In this document: in pieces, positions 15,198 through 24,592 of the stretch
Position numbering within the stretch: position 1 is the stretch's first letter
Layout: every line of letters starts with the position of its first letter
NCBI RefSeq assembly: GCF_000827885.1
Contig: NZ_JTKH01000019.1
Coordinates: 1-64,000 of the forward strand
DNA length: 64,000 nucleotides
Source: Vibrio renipiscarius
GTDB lineage: Bacteria > Pseudomonadota > Gammaproteobacteria > Enterobacterales > Vibrionaceae
Direction of reading: 5' to 3'
Program-made: the position numbers and the translations under genes
The notes under the pieces: generated by a model
Seen by the model: the letters and a program-made list of their open reading frames with translations, nothing else
What the model was told of the DNA's origin: nothing
Database searches by the model: none

Positions 15198-16994
15198 TTA
15201 ATATTTATCCGTCAAAACTTGACGGCTTAAATCGAATTTTTTCATTTTCCGCCACAACGTCGTTCGGCTCACGCCCAGAGCCCTCGCGACACAAGCCGCT
15301 CGCCCATTGTTATCACGCCACGCCGTTAAAATGACATTACGCTCTGCATCTGCAATATTCACGAATGCGGCATTCTGTGGCTTTTTCTTCATTCTATCGG
15401 GGAGAGCCTGCAACGTTATGGTGCCATGTTCTCTGCTGTGTATGGCACTTTCCAGGGTTTGGAAGAGCTCTAAAAAATTGCCCGGCCAGTGATAGCCCAT
15501 GAGTGCATCTAAGGCTTCTTGATCACAATGAATGGCCATCCCCTCACGAAGACTCAACTGTTCTAAGGTTTTATCTAATGCACTACGCAGGCGAAGTCTA
15601 TCTTGACTTAATGGTCTCAACGTCAGTTCTGCAATAGACAATCTCATGTATAACAATCGGTTAAGCCGAGATGTTTCCCAATCATATCCAGCGACGGAGC
15701 AACAAATTAAATCCACACTGAATGACTGATAGTGGCCATTGTCATCATTAATTAACCCCGTCGTCAGCACTTTGAGTAACGTCGCTTGTAGATCAGGAGA
15801 AAGTAAGTCAATGTTTTCAAAGCATAATATTTGACCATTGGCGCTTTCTAACAATTTCATAAATTGCGTTCGCGTGTGTGCGCTCACCTCATTCGAGGCA
15901 AAACCAGCAAGGCAATCGACCGTGACCAATTTTTTGGTATCCAACTGCTGATCAATGTAATCAATAATATAATGTTCGCCAGCGCCGACCTCGGTCGTAA
16001 TAAACAGGCGTAGACCGCTTTTCCCTCGAAGCGTAAGAAAACGGTCTAAATAACTTTCTTTCGTGACGCACTGAGCCAGCACGTGCTGACGCCAATTTTC
16101 GTCATGTATGTTTTGGCTACTCAGCCTTACCGAACAAATACATTTATCATCGCTGTATTGGCGGCGAACGTAAGCGCTAACTCGCACCTCATCCGCTTTA
16201 TAGCTCAACGTTTCTGATTCCCCTTCCCCCAATAAAGCGGAGACAGAAAAAGCATCAATACCATTGACGTAGATACGTCCATTTCGGCTGTTTTTACGGG
16301 CGGCCTGATTGGCGTATTTCAATTTATTGTCATCATCAAAAACAAAAACCATTTCTGACATTCCATCGAGAATGTCTTCAAACAGCGTGACGTTATTGAG
16401 GGTTTTGAGGGGATAGTGCGTGAGTGCTTCTAAATGATTTTTCGCACCGACGATTTGTGTCTCATTATTCTTTTCAAACATCGCCATCAAGAAGAAACCG
16501 CGGCTATCATTTCTCACCGGCACGCACACTAACGCCATATCATGGAGTGCTTTTTTATAGGTTTCACAGTGGCCGGTAATCGCCGCTTGGTTCGTCGACT
16601 GAGCCAATGAAAAAGCCGTTGTGCCAATCAAGGATTTATCGAAACAAAAACCCGCCTCGATCCCTAATTCGTTGAGTGGCGATTTCAGCTCAGGTGAGGT
16701 TTGCATTGCCAACACCACGCCTTTCTCATCCAACAAACACCAAGCACTGCTTTCACCCAAAACCGCCAGTAAATTGGTACTTTGCAGATGATCGATATAG
16801 TTATCCGCATACTGAGTATTCTGCAGTGGGGATGAGATGGAAATAGACTGCGTTTTCCAATCAAAAGCACACAAGTCTTTATCTTCAATCCACGCGCAAA
16901 CTAAAGGATCTTGCGATGCCTTTCGGTTTGGCCAGTTATTCTGAATATGAAGCAACCACTTTTTGTACCTATCACTAGAACTACGCATATACAC
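15198..16994 (-). CDS. DhaR-like regulator with degenerate AAA+ domain (paralogue 2)
   Basis: The 598-aa protein contains a GAF-like N-terminal part (about 30-190), a PAS-like segment (about 205-300) and an AAA+-like domain (about 310-520). A Fis-type helix-turn-helix follows (RNVILTAWRDNNGRAACVAR and the next residues, about 550-590). The P-loop region reads TTEVGAGEHYI, so the Walker A Lys-Ser/Thr is lost. There is no GAFTGA loop. ATP hydrolysis and sigma-54 activation are therefore unlikely. Family members of this type sense small metabolites or partner proteins and activate sigma-70 promoters. It is the first gene of the two-regulator unit, just beyond the terminator that closes the gldA/dhaK unit. 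Confidence 0.8.
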   Translation of the reverse strand: MYMRSSSDRYKKWLLHIQNNWPNRKASQDPLVCAWIEDKDLCAFDWKTQSISISSPLQNTQYADNYIDHLQSTNLLAVLGESSAWCLLDEKGVVLAMQTSPELKSPLNELGIEAGFCFDKSLIGTTAFSLAQSTNQAAITGHCETYKKALHDMALVCVPVRNDSRGFFLMAMFEKNNETQIVGAKNHLEALTHYPLKTLNNVTLFEDILDGMSEMVFVFDDDNKLKYANQAARKNSRNGRIYVNGIDAFSVSALLGEGESETLSYKADEVRVSAYVRRQYSDDKCICSVRLSSQNIHDENWRQHVLAQCVTKESYLDRFLTLRGKSGLRLFITTEVGAGEHYIIDYIDQQLDTKKLVTVDCLAGFASNEVSAHTRTQFMKLLESANGQILCFENIDLLSPDLQATLLKVLTTGLINDDNGHYQSFSVDLICCSVAGYDWETSRLNRLLYMRLSIAELTLRPLSQDRLRLRSALDKTLEQLSLREGMAIHCDQEALDALMGYHWPGNFLELFQTLESAIHSREHGTITLQALPDRMKKKPQNAAFVNIADAERNVILTAWRDNNGRAACVARALGVSRTTLWRKMKKFDLSRQVLTDKY

Positions 16995-17106
16995 AACTCA
17001 AATATACAGACAATTCATTGTAATTTTAGAGGGTATTTAAGATATCTCTTTCCTCCAATGTTGCGATACGGAAAGGGCTTAAATACGCCTCGGTTGACCA
17101 AAATCA

Positions 17107-17141
17107 AAAACCTCAGCAACGCAAGCGTTAACTGAGGTTTT
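17107..17141. terminator. Terminator between gldA and the regulators
   Basis: AAAACCTCAG pairs with CTGAGGTTTT, enclosing a further AACGC-GCGTT stem. T runs flank both sides, so it can end transcription from gldA on the minus strand. Confidence 0.85.
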
Positions 17142-17158
17142 GTTTATAGGTCAATCAT

Positions 17159-18241
17159 TTATTGGCCTAGTTGATGCGCAGTCAGAATGGCCGCGAACAC
17201 TTTCTCAGCCGTCACAGGGAATGGCATGTTATGGATCGTTTCCCCTTCCGCACAAGAAGCTTTCGCCACTTCCATGAGTTTCTCGTTATCCAACTCTTTC
17301 ACGCCCATTGCGTGTAGGTTTGTTGGTAGGCCAACGCTGTGACAGAAACCAAGTACCGTTTGAATTTCTTCATAATCCGCGTTTTCCAGTACAAGCTGAA
17401 CCAGCGTACCAAACGCAACTTTTTCACCGTGAAGTAGGTGGTGACATTCTTCCAGTTTCGTTAAACCGTTATGGATAGCGTGTGCGCCCGCAAGACCACT
17501 CGATTCAAAGCCGATACCACTCAGGTAAGTGTTTGCTTCAATGATGTTTTCAACCGCTTTGGTTGAAACGCCCATTTCTACCGCCACTTTCGCTTTCAAG
17601 CCATCGGCCAACAACGTTTCGTAACACAGTTTTGCCAACGCTTGAGCTGAACGCGTTGGTGCGCCACCCGCCATTGTCGGTTTGCCTGAGGTCATGTTCG
17701 CACGCGCTTCAAACCACGTTGAAAGCGCATCACCCATACCCGCAACCAATAGACGAGCAGGTGCTTTAGCAATGATTGCGGTGTCCATGATCACCATGTT
17801 CGGGTTCGATGGGAACATCAAGTATTCAGAGAACTCACCTTCAGGAGTGTAGATCACCGCCAACGCTGATGTTGGTGCATCTGTTGAAGCAATCGTTGGG
17901 ACAATCACAACCGGTAGCTTCGAGTAGAAGGCGATAGCTTTCGCGGTATCCAGTGTTTTACCACCACCAATACCGATGATAACGTCAGCATTCATTTCTT
18001 TTGATAGCGTGATAAGACGTTCAACCTCAGGGCGAGAACACTCACCATTGAAACATTCCAGTCTTACGGCAATGTCATTCGCAGCAAAGCTCGTGCTAAC
18101 CGTGTCTTGGGTTAAACCCATCACAAAGTTATCTGCGATTGCGAATGGCTTATTACCGAAAGTAGAGACGTACTTGCCAATGTTTGCCAGTGCGCCTTCA
18201 CCTTGAATATATTTGCTTGGAGAGATAATGATTTTGTCCAT
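17159..18241 (-). CDS. gldA: Glycerol dehydrogenase
   Basis: This 360-aa iron-type alcohol dehydrogenase oxidises glycerol to dihydroxyacetone with NAD+. The nucleotide-binding GGGK lies at 92-95. The zinc ligands of the family are in place: D171 (GDALSTWFEAR), H254 (GAHAIHNG) and H271 (HGEKV). Length matches GldA of enterobacteria. It lies 26 bases downstream of the dihydroxyacetone kinase gene on the same strand, so the pair can carry glycerol to dihydroxyacetone phosphate without glycerol kinase. The unit ends at the hairpin at 17107-17141. Confidence 0.93.
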   Translation of the reverse strand: MDKIIISPSKYIQGEGALANIGKYVSTFGNKPFAIADNFVMGLTQDTVSTSFAANDIAVRLECFNGECSRPEVERLITLSKEMNADVIIGIGGGKTLDTAKAIAFYSKLPVVIVPTIASTDAPTSALAVIYTPEGEFSEYLMFPSNPNMVIMDTAIIAKAPARLLVAGMGDALSTWFEARANMTSGKPTMAGGAPTRSAQALAKLCYETLLADGLKAKVAVEMGVSTKAVENIIEANTYLSGIGFESSGLAGAHAIHNGLTKLEECHHLLHGEKVAFGTLVQLVLENADYEEIQTVLGFCHSVGLPTNLHAMGVKELDNEKLMEVAKASCAEGETIHNMPFPVTAEKVFAAILTAHQLGQ

Positions 18242-18267
18242 GATGACATTCCTATTCTTAATTAGAG

Positions 18268-19902
18268 TTATTTAGTCAAAGAAGCGAATACACACTCAAC
18301 GGCGTACGCACCTGGATCTTTTGTGCCATTTAGGCTGTCGCTATTAAGGTAAGATGAACGACCCGCATTGGCTTTTAACATAACAGAAGTCGCTTCTGCG
18401 CCTTCACGAGCGGCGTTCGCAGCGGCTGCTAAGTCTTGCTCTTTCCATGCATTAAACGCTGGGTACAACGCATCAATCATTGTACGGTCGCCAGGTTTTG
18501 CGCCGCCGTATTGCATCATGCGAGCAAGGCCGTCTTGTAATGCTGCGACCAAATCACCGTTCGATGCGAAATGACTGCCGGCTGCCGTAAAGAAAATAGA
18601 AAGCAGTACGCCTGAAGACCCCCCCATTACCGTCGTCAATTTTTCACCGATGACGTTAAGCAGTACTGCTGGCTCATTCAACGGTAAATTGTTTGCGTCT
18701 AGCTCAGCCAGCACTTTGCGTGCACCCGCCGAGAAGGTTGAGCCTGTATCACCATCGCCCACGATGGCATCTAAGCGGTTAAGCTCAGACTCTAAGTCGA
18801 TCAATGTGCCACACACCATGCGAACCGCATCAGCGACAGCTTGGTTTTGGCTTGGCATATACGCAATTTTCACGGCTTTATTTTCACAACGAACAACCGG
18901 ACGTTCGCATTTAGCAATCACACCAGGCCATGCTTCGGTGGCGGTTTCTGATTGCAGCGCAGCGCGCGTTTCGTCGTCTAAACGCAGTAGTGACAAAGAG
19001 AAACCTTTCATGTCAATCGCTGTCATCAACGCTGCAGGACCAACAAAACACTCTGCGCCTTCACCCAGTTGTGATTCGACAACCGCTTTCGCGACAACGT
19101 TCATTTCGATTGGAGACAAGCCACCCAAGTTATTGATCAACACCGCGTGTTTTTCACTTGGACGCGCTTCTAATAATTTCGCCGACATCAAGGCTACAAA
19201 ATCATGACACTCAGCAACATCAATCGTTTCAATACCGGCTTCGCCGTGAATACCCAAGCCAAGCTCCGCTTTACCACGAGCAATACGACCTTCGCTGTTA
19301 TCACCTGGTAGTGAACAGCTCGTCAGTGCAATACCGATGCTCGCCGTGTTATCAATCGCTTTTTGTGCCGCGTCTTTTACTTCCGCAAGTGAAGCGCCTT
19401 GCTCTGCCGCATGGCCTGCCACTTTATGAACAAATAAAGTGCCCGCAATACCACGTGGTTTTGGATTGTTAGGAATAGAGATATCGTCATTAACGATAAC
19501 AAGCTCAACGTCGTAGCCCATTTCTTTGGCTTTTTCGCACGCTAGGCCGAAGTTTAGACGGTCGCCCGTGTAGTTTTTAATAATAACAAGACAGCCTTTC
19601 TCGCCTGTCACGTGAAGAATCGCGTTCAATACCGCATCAACACTTGGTGCTGCAAACAAGTCGCCACAAACCGCAGCGGTCAGCATACCTTTACCAACAA
19701 AACCCGCGTGTGCCGGCTCGTGACCTGAACCACCACCACAGATAATTGCAACCTTGTCTTTATTCCAATCTTTACGAGCGATCACTTTGATATCATTATT
19801 AAAATCAAGTTTGACCAGATTGCCTAAACGTTGAGTGTATAGCGTGCCGTCGATTGAATCCGACACCCATGATTCTTTTTTGTTAATAATCAGCTCAGCC
19901 AC
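18268..19902 (-). CDS. dhaK: ATP-dependent dihydroxyacetone kinase (DAK1-DAK2 fusion)
   Basis: This protein phosphorylates dihydroxyacetone with ATP. The DAK1 domain (about 1-330) has GGGSGHEP (56-63) and the substrate-linking histidine H219 in LGIHGEAG. The DAK2 domain (about 350-544) has the Mg-ATP motif GDGDTG (382-387). The fused form is typical of ATP-using kinases, unlike the split DhaK/DhaL/DhaM that use the PTS. The start is GTG preceded by AAGGTG. It is followed by gldA and preceded 2 bases upstream by a small frame. One of the two DhaR-like proteins is the likely regulator. Confidence 0.92.
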   Translation of the reverse strand: MAELIINKKESWVSDSIDGTLYTQRLGNLVKLDFNNDIKVIARKDWNKDKVAIICGGGSGHEPAHAGFVGKGMLTAAVCGDLFAAPSVDAVLNAILHVTGEKGCLVIIKNYTGDRLNFGLACEKAKEMGYDVELVIVNDDISIPNNPKPRGIAGTLFVHKVAGHAAEQGASLAEVKDAAQKAIDNTASIGIALTSCSLPGDNSEGRIARGKAELGLGIHGEAGIETIDVAECHDFVALMSAKLLEARPSEKHAVLINNLGGLSPIEMNVVAKAVVESQLGEGAECFVGPAALMTAIDMKGFSLSLLRLDDETRAALQSETATEAWPGVIAKCERPVVRCENKAVKIAYMPSQNQAVADAVRMVCGTLIDLESELNRLDAIVGDGDTGSTFSAGARKVLAELDANNLPLNEPAVLLNVIGEKLTTVMGGSSGVLLSIFFTAAGSHFASNGDLVAALQDGLARMMQYGGAKPGDRTMIDALYPAFNAWKEQDLAAAANAAREGAEATSVMLKANAGRSSYLNSDSLNGTKDPGAYAVECVFASLTK

Positions 19903-19904
19903 AA

Positions 19905-20084
19905 TTACACCTTTTTATTATCTGAATAGTTCGTAAGTTTCGATTTTGGTTGGGTTTTGATGGTTAAATCGTTTTGAGGATGTGGAAAAATCGTCGCCAA
20001 TTGCTTCTGCGCTTCCCCTTCACTCATCCCTAGATGACAAACAAAAATATCTTTCGCCATCTCATAGCAACAGTCATTTTTCAT
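19905..20084 (-). CDS. Small hypothetical protein upstream of dhaK, 59 aa
   Basis: This frame begins at an ATG preceded by GAGG and ends 2 bases before the dhaK start, which suggests coupled translation. The product has a CCYEMAKDIFVCHLGMSEGEA segment and a basic, Lys/Pro-rich tail with no membrane segment. An in-frame start 16 codons further upstream exists without a clear ribosome site. I recognise no family; it could also be an untranslated leader. Confidence 0.45.
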   Translation of the reverse strand: MKNDCCYEMAKDIFVCHLGMSEGEAQKQLATIFPHPQNDLTIKTQPKSKLTNYSDNKKV

Positions 20085-20152
20085 ACGCCGATACCTCGTA
20101 GAGCTGCTTGCGCGCGTTGTCATTTTTGGCATTGGCTCATAGCAGCATAATG

Positions 20153-20184
20153 AAAAAGGTTCCCGACCTCATAAGAGGTCGGGA
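20153..20184 (-). terminator. Terminator of the CoA-transferase operon
   Basis: On the minus strand TCCCGACCTC and GAGGTCGGGA form a 10-bp stem with a TTAT loop, followed by ACCTTTTT. It separates the CoA-transferase operon from the dhaK-gldA unit. Confidence 0.92.
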
Positions 20185-20192
20185 GGTCTGCG

Positions 20193-21776
20193 TTATTCCA
20201 CGCCTTCGTTAAAGAAGCGCGCATCCATTTCTTTTAGGTCTGGCGAGATAATTGGTGCAAACGGTAGTAAGTTCAGGATATCTTTCTGAAGATCAACACC
20301 CGGTGCAATTTCAGTCAGCATCATGCCGTCGCGATTACGTTCAAATACACAACGCTCAGTCACGTAAATTGTTACGCCGCCTTCTTCTGCACGGAAGTCA
20401 CCACTTGCTGAAATTTCATCGACTTTTGCAACAAATTTAGGGTAGATACCTTCTTGGTGAATCGTTAGCTTGCCATCAGCGATTTCTGTTTTCAGACCAC
20501 CGCCTGAGAATGGGAAACAGAACACGGCTTTCTTAGCACTTGCCGTCAGGTTGACGAAGCCACCCACACCGATGATCTTGTCACCAGCACGGCTTACGTT
20601 TACGTTACCAGAACCATCTACCTGCATTGCGCCAACGAAAGTGATGTCCAGCATGCCGCTGTCGTACAGGTCAAATTGGCTTGCCGTGTCTTGACACATT
20701 TCTGGGTTTAGAACCGCACCAAATGACAGGCCACCAACCGGTGTACCACCGATAAGACCCGCTTCAATCGTTAGGTACATATTGGTCGACATACCGATTT
20801 CTTTTGCCGCTCCAGGAACAAGCTCAGGAACACCGATACCTAGGTTAACCACTGCGCCATCACGCAATTCCATTGCTGCACGACGAGCGATAACTTTATG
20901 TAGCAATTCACGTGGCTTCTTACCGCTGCCTGATGTTAGCTGAGCGATGGTTTCGTGTTTCTTCTCGATATCATCTTTAGACATCAAGAATTCACCCGTG
21001 TAAGCCGGTTCATATTTCTCAATCATGGTCTGCATTTGCTCGCCATCAACCACAACCGCATCGATGATCGCTGCTGGAAGCTTAACGGTGCGTGGATGAG
21101 AAGCCGTTGCCGATACACGCTCAACCTGAACGATAACTTTACCGCCGTTCGCTTTTGCTGCCATTGCAGTGCTGTATGGGTCAAGGTAGAACGCTTCATG
21201 TTCAAACGAGATGTTGCCATTCACGTCTACTGTCGTACCACGGATGATCGCAACGTCGACTTTTGGCGCTTTGTAGAATAGGAATTCTTCACCGTCGATT
21301 TCCATTAGCTCAGCCAATGTATCTGTTGAACGCTCGTTCAGTGCGCCACGGCTATTGCGTGGGTCAACGAAGGTTTTCAGACCCACTTTTGTTAGTACGC
21401 CAGGCTGTTTTGCTGCTGCTGCGCGGAACGAGTGACTGATAGGGCCGTAAGGAAGGTTGTAAGCTTCAATTTTGTTTTCAGCCGCTAGCTTTTTCAAACC
21501 CAGCATTTTGATGAAGTGAGAAGCAACAACGCGACGAACCATGCCTTCATGAGAAATCGCATCAATTAGACGACCTTCTTGTGACTCACCTAGACCCGCA
21601 CCAAAGTAGTAGCTCAGATCACGAGGCTGGCCTTCATCAAGAAATTTTTGGCCCAGTGCAATCGCCACTGTTTCAGGGAAACAAAGTGAACCAAAACCGT
21701 TAATCGCCACACAGTCACCAGATTTGATTAGGTTAACTGCTTCTTTAACATCCATAATTTTGCTTTGTAGAGACAT
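20193..21776 (-). CDS. Family I CoA-transferase (YdiF/propionate CoA-transferase type)
   Basis: This 527-aa protein fuses the alpha and beta halves of a family I CoA-transferase. It has a glycine-rich GFGSLCFPE near 27-35 and the catalytic glutamate in the TIEAG segment (E338). Another GGTPVGGLSFG segment follows. Such enzymes move CoA between acetate or other short acids and acyl-CoA through a glutamyl-CoA intermediate. It is third in an operon after an MFS carrier and an acyl-CoA dehydrogenase. This suggests that an imported organic acid is activated to its CoA ester and then reduced or oxidised. The actual acid cannot be told from sequence. Confidence 0.88.
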   Translation of the reverse strand: MSLQSKIMDVKEAVNLIKSGDCVAINGFGSLCFPETVAIALGQKFLDEGQPRDLSYYFGAGLGESQEGRLIDAISHEGMVRRVVASHFIKMLGLKKLAAENKIEAYNLPYGPISHSFRAAAAKQPGVLTKVGLKTFVDPRNSRGALNERSTDTLAELMEIDGEEFLFYKAPKVDVAIIRGTTVDVNGNISFEHEAFYLDPYSTAMAAKANGGKVIVQVERVSATASHPRTVKLPAAIIDAVVVDGEQMQTMIEKYEPAYTGEFLMSKDDIEKKHETIAQLTSGSGKKPRELLHKVIARRAAMELRDGAVVNLGIGVPELVPGAAKEIGMSTNMYLTIEAGLIGGTPVGGLSFGAVLNPEMCQDTASQFDLYDSGMLDITFVGAMQVDGSGNVNVSRAGDKIIGVGGFVNLTASAKKAVFCFPFSGGGLKTEIADGKLTIHQEGIYPKFVAKVDEISASGDFRAEEGGVTIYVTERCVFERNRDGMMLTEIAPGVDLQKDILNLLPFAPIISPDLKEMDARFFNEGVE

Positions 21777-21833
21777 TTTGGAATTCCTATAAATTATTTA
21801 TTTTTGTAATAAGCGAATAAATTTTCGTTTCGA

Positions 21834-22982
21834 TTAACGGCGTGGTAGGTATTGACGTGCGATGCCACGACCAACCACAATTTTTTGAATTTCTGATGTG
21901 CCATCAACAATTTGCAGCATCTTGGCAACCGCCATTGATTTGCCAATTGGGGCATCTTTCATGAAGCCTTCTGCGCCAAAGAGCTGAGCACATTTGACCG
22001 TCACTTCCATGGCTACATCGGTCGCAAACAACTTGTTCATTGCCGCGATATTGGCAACAGGTTCGCCGCTGTCCATCACCGCTGCGGTTTTGTAAAGTAA
22101 GCAACGTGCCGCTTCGATTTTTGTATTCATCTCTGCAAGTTGCCATTGGATGCCTTGATTGGTCAGAATCGGCTTACCAAATGATTCACGTTGACCAAGG
22201 TAAGCAGCAACAGAATCAACCGCTTGCTGAGCCACACCAATCGCGATTGCTGGCGTAAATACACGAGCGACATCAATCGCTTTCAGTGCTTCTTTAAAAC
22301 CATTTGCTGACAGTAGATTTGCTTTTGATACCGTACAGTTATCAAACTCAAGGCTACCAACGATGATGCCATTACCAATCATGCGCTCACGGTTTGCGAT
22401 GTAACGAATACCCGGAGTACCGTTTGGTACGAACAGCATGATCATGTTTTGGCTGTCTTTGCCGTCTTTCACCATTACGTTGAAGTAATCCGCATCTTGC
22501 GCATTGGTGATCCAATCTTTTTGACCGTGGATGTGGTAAACATCACCGTCCAACTCTGCGTAAGCGTTCGTTGCGGATGGATCGCAACCTGATGCGCTTT
22601 CAGTCAAGACGAAGGCCGTCGTTTTATTGCCGTTCGCAAGATCTGGAACCACTTTCAAAATCTCAGGGTCGATATCTTCATAGAAAGTTGCGATTTCCAT
22701 GTTGATGTTGTTTTGTAGCTGAAGCAGGAAAGACATGATGCCGCTGCCGTACGCTAACCCTTCATAAACCAAAGACATTTGTAGATAGTTGTAGCTGTGG
22801 CCACCCATCTCTTTTGGAATACCAAGGCCATAGAAACCTTGTTCTGCCATTTCTTTCATTTTGGCTTTTAGCAATTCACGGTCGTTCTCTAGTTGAGAAG
22901 CGAATGGCGCTAAACACTCTACGCTGTAAGCTTTCGCTTTTTCATAAATCGCATGATGCTGTTGATCGAGTAAGAAGTTCAT
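21834..22982 (-). CDS. Acyl-CoA dehydrogenase family protein
   Basis: The 382-aa flavoprotein has the normal three-part build: N-terminal helices, a beta domain with AFVLTESASGCD and HGQKDWITNA, and a C-terminal helical domain with the QIVDGTSEIQK motif. The motif's usual catalytic glutamate (YEGTxxIQ in many relatives) is aspartate here (D360). Members act on short acyl-CoA with electron transfer flavoprotein or, in CaiA-like enzymes, as reductases. It is the second gene of the MFS / dehydrogenase / CoA-transferase operon. No etfAB genes are nearby, so electron partners must come from elsewhere. Confidence 0.88.
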   Translation of the reverse strand: MNFLLDQQHHAIYEKAKAYSVECLAPFASQLENDRELLKAKMKEMAEQGFYGLGIPKEMGGHSYNYLQMSLVYEGLAYGSGIMSFLLQLQNNINMEIATFYEDIDPEILKVVPDLANGNKTTAFVLTESASGCDPSATNAYAELDGDVYHIHGQKDWITNAQDADYFNVMVKDGKDSQNMIMLFVPNGTPGIRYIANRERMIGNGIIVGSLEFDNCTVSKANLLSANGFKEALKAIDVARVFTPAIAIGVAQQAVDSVAAYLGQRESFGKPILTNQGIQWQLAEMNTKIEAARCLLYKTAAVMDSGEPVANIAAMNKLFATDVAMEVTVKCAQLFGAEGFMKDAPIGKSMAVAKMLQIVDGTSEIQKIVVGRGIARQYLPRR

Positions 22983-23021
22983 GTCACACCTTTCTTTAAA
23001 TTTTTGTTATTGGACTAATCA

Positions 23022-24272
23022 TTAAGCGGGTTTATTTTCGAGCGGAGCATCCGCTTCTTGTTGTTTTTTCTGCTCTGCTTTCCAGCCTGTTTCCGTTAGG
23101 AACATCGTCAGTACGGCAAAGAATATCGGGGTAATACACGTCAGAGACAGGGCAGTCTCAAGACCGTATTGGGTTCCTAGCCAACCCGTTGCAGCACCAC
23201 CTGCAGCACCACCTAGACCCACTAATGAGAAGATAAAGCCCGTTCCCATTGAGACAGCACGCGGTGACATATCGGTTTTGTATAAAGTCGTGAACGCTAG
23301 TGGTACGAAGTTGTACGCTGCGTAGCCTGCGACAAATGTCGCCACCGAAAGCACTGGAACACTCGCGGTAAGCATTAAGCTGTAGTAAGCCAACGGAAGA
23401 ACCACACCTGATGCAACGATAAGTGGCTTATCGTAGCCCCACTTCTGAGCCATTATTGGTGACACCAAACATGCAATAGCAGAACCGATTGGTAGGAAAC
23501 CAAGCACCATACCGGCTTGACCAATCGATAGGTCCAAGCTTTCTACTGCGTAAGTTGGCCAGAAGGTGTAAACCGCAATCCAAGTCAGTGATGTCATTGG
23601 CCAAGCTAAAGCGAGAATCCAAGTGTTTTTGTAAGTCAGCGCTTCTTTTAGTGGCTGAAGTACTGGTACTTTTTCATAGTTTGATTGTGATTCGCCCTTG
23701 TCTTTCGCTACAAATAGCCAAGCCACCGCTAAGATAAGAGAGAAACAACCCATGACGATCATCACTTCGCGCCAGCCTGTCATCATCGCTAGGAACATCG
23801 GGAAAGCCGCTGTACCAAGCATTTGACCCGCCGGGCCTGTAAACATTTCTACGCCATTAATAGAGCCCAATTTTTCTTTCGGAACCCATTGAATCTTAAA
23901 GACCACAAGCACAGATACGATGCCAGCAGCAACGCCCATAACAAATAGACGGCCAACAAACAGCATGGTGACGTTAGTAGCAAAACCTTGTAGTAGCATC
24001 CCGAAACCCAGGATGACAAAGATGGCAAATAGAACAGTTTTAGGTTTGCCTTTACTAATGAAACAGATGATTGGAATGGTTAACAAACCTTTACCAACCC
24101 ATGCAATCGCACTCAATAAACCTGCGGTTTCAAGGTCAAATCCAATGTCATTTCGCATGTCCGGCAATATGACACCAAAAGCAAAGTTAGAGAGGTTCGC
24201 AACCATAAAGGCGAGCCATGCAATCCATACAATGGCCCAACCCCTTGCTGGAATTTTTTCATTTTGATTCAT
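23022..24272 (-). CDS. MFS transporter (organic acid type)
   Basis: The 416-aa protein has about twelve hydrophobic segments and a charged loop after the sixth (near 195-210). Its cytoplasmic C terminus is rich in Lys, Glu and Gln. No substrate signature is clear. It leads the operon with acyl-CoA dehydrogenase and CoA-transferase, so a carboxylic acid is the likely substrate by context. Its promoter lies in the divergent region shared with the nitroreductase gene. Confidence 0.85.
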   Translation of the reverse strand: MNQNEKIPARGWAIVWIAWLAFMVANLSNFAFGVILPDMRNDIGFDLETAGLLSAIAWVGKGLLTIPIICFISKGKPKTVLFAIFVILGFGMLLQGFATNVTMLFVGRLFVMGVAAGIVSVLVVFKIQWVPKEKLGSINGVEMFTGPAGQMLGTAAFPMFLAMMTGWREVMIVMGCFSLILAVAWLFVAKDKGESQSNYEKVPVLQPLKEALTYKNTWILALAWPMTSLTWIAVYTFWPTYAVESLDLSIGQAGMVLGFLPIGSAIACLVSPIMAQKWGYDKPLIVASGVVLPLAYYSLMLTASVPVLSVATFVAGYAAYNFVPLAFTTLYKTDMSPRAVSMGTGFIFSLVGLGGAAGGAATGWLGTQYGLETALSLTCITPIFFAVLTMFLTETGWKAEQKKQQEADAPLENKPA

Positions 24273-24592
24273 TGTTATATACCTTTCATTTCTAATGTAG
24301 GACGAATGACTGAATCATTATGGAAAACCAAAATATTCAACAGGAATAAAACAAAATAGAATTTCAATTATTGATTTATCGCTCAAAATGTCATTTTGGC
24401 GTTTTTTAGTGGGCATTTTTTTGTGAACACCGTCGATTTCGAGGTGCAAAAGTAATTAAAAATGGTCATTTTGACTATTTGAACAAAAAAAACGTTTCAA
24501 AAGTGAAACGTAAAAAAACATTTCATTTTGACAGCGTCAGCTTGATACATTGATGACATAAAGTTACTTCAAATTGAATTTAGGAAGCTCTC
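24273..24592. promoter_or_regulatory. Divergent regulatory region with three kinds of dyad
   Basis: This 320-base AT-rich gap holds a perfect dyad CAAAATG-T-CATTTTG (24384-24398) and a related AAAATG-GT-CATTTT (24459-24472). A third half-site, TCATTTTGAC, lies at 24523-24532, and a separate perfect inverted repeat ACGTTTCA-AAAG-TGAAACGT at 24492-24511. No sigma-54 promoter is evident, in line with the loss of GAFTGA in both nearby regulators. Confidence 0.6.
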
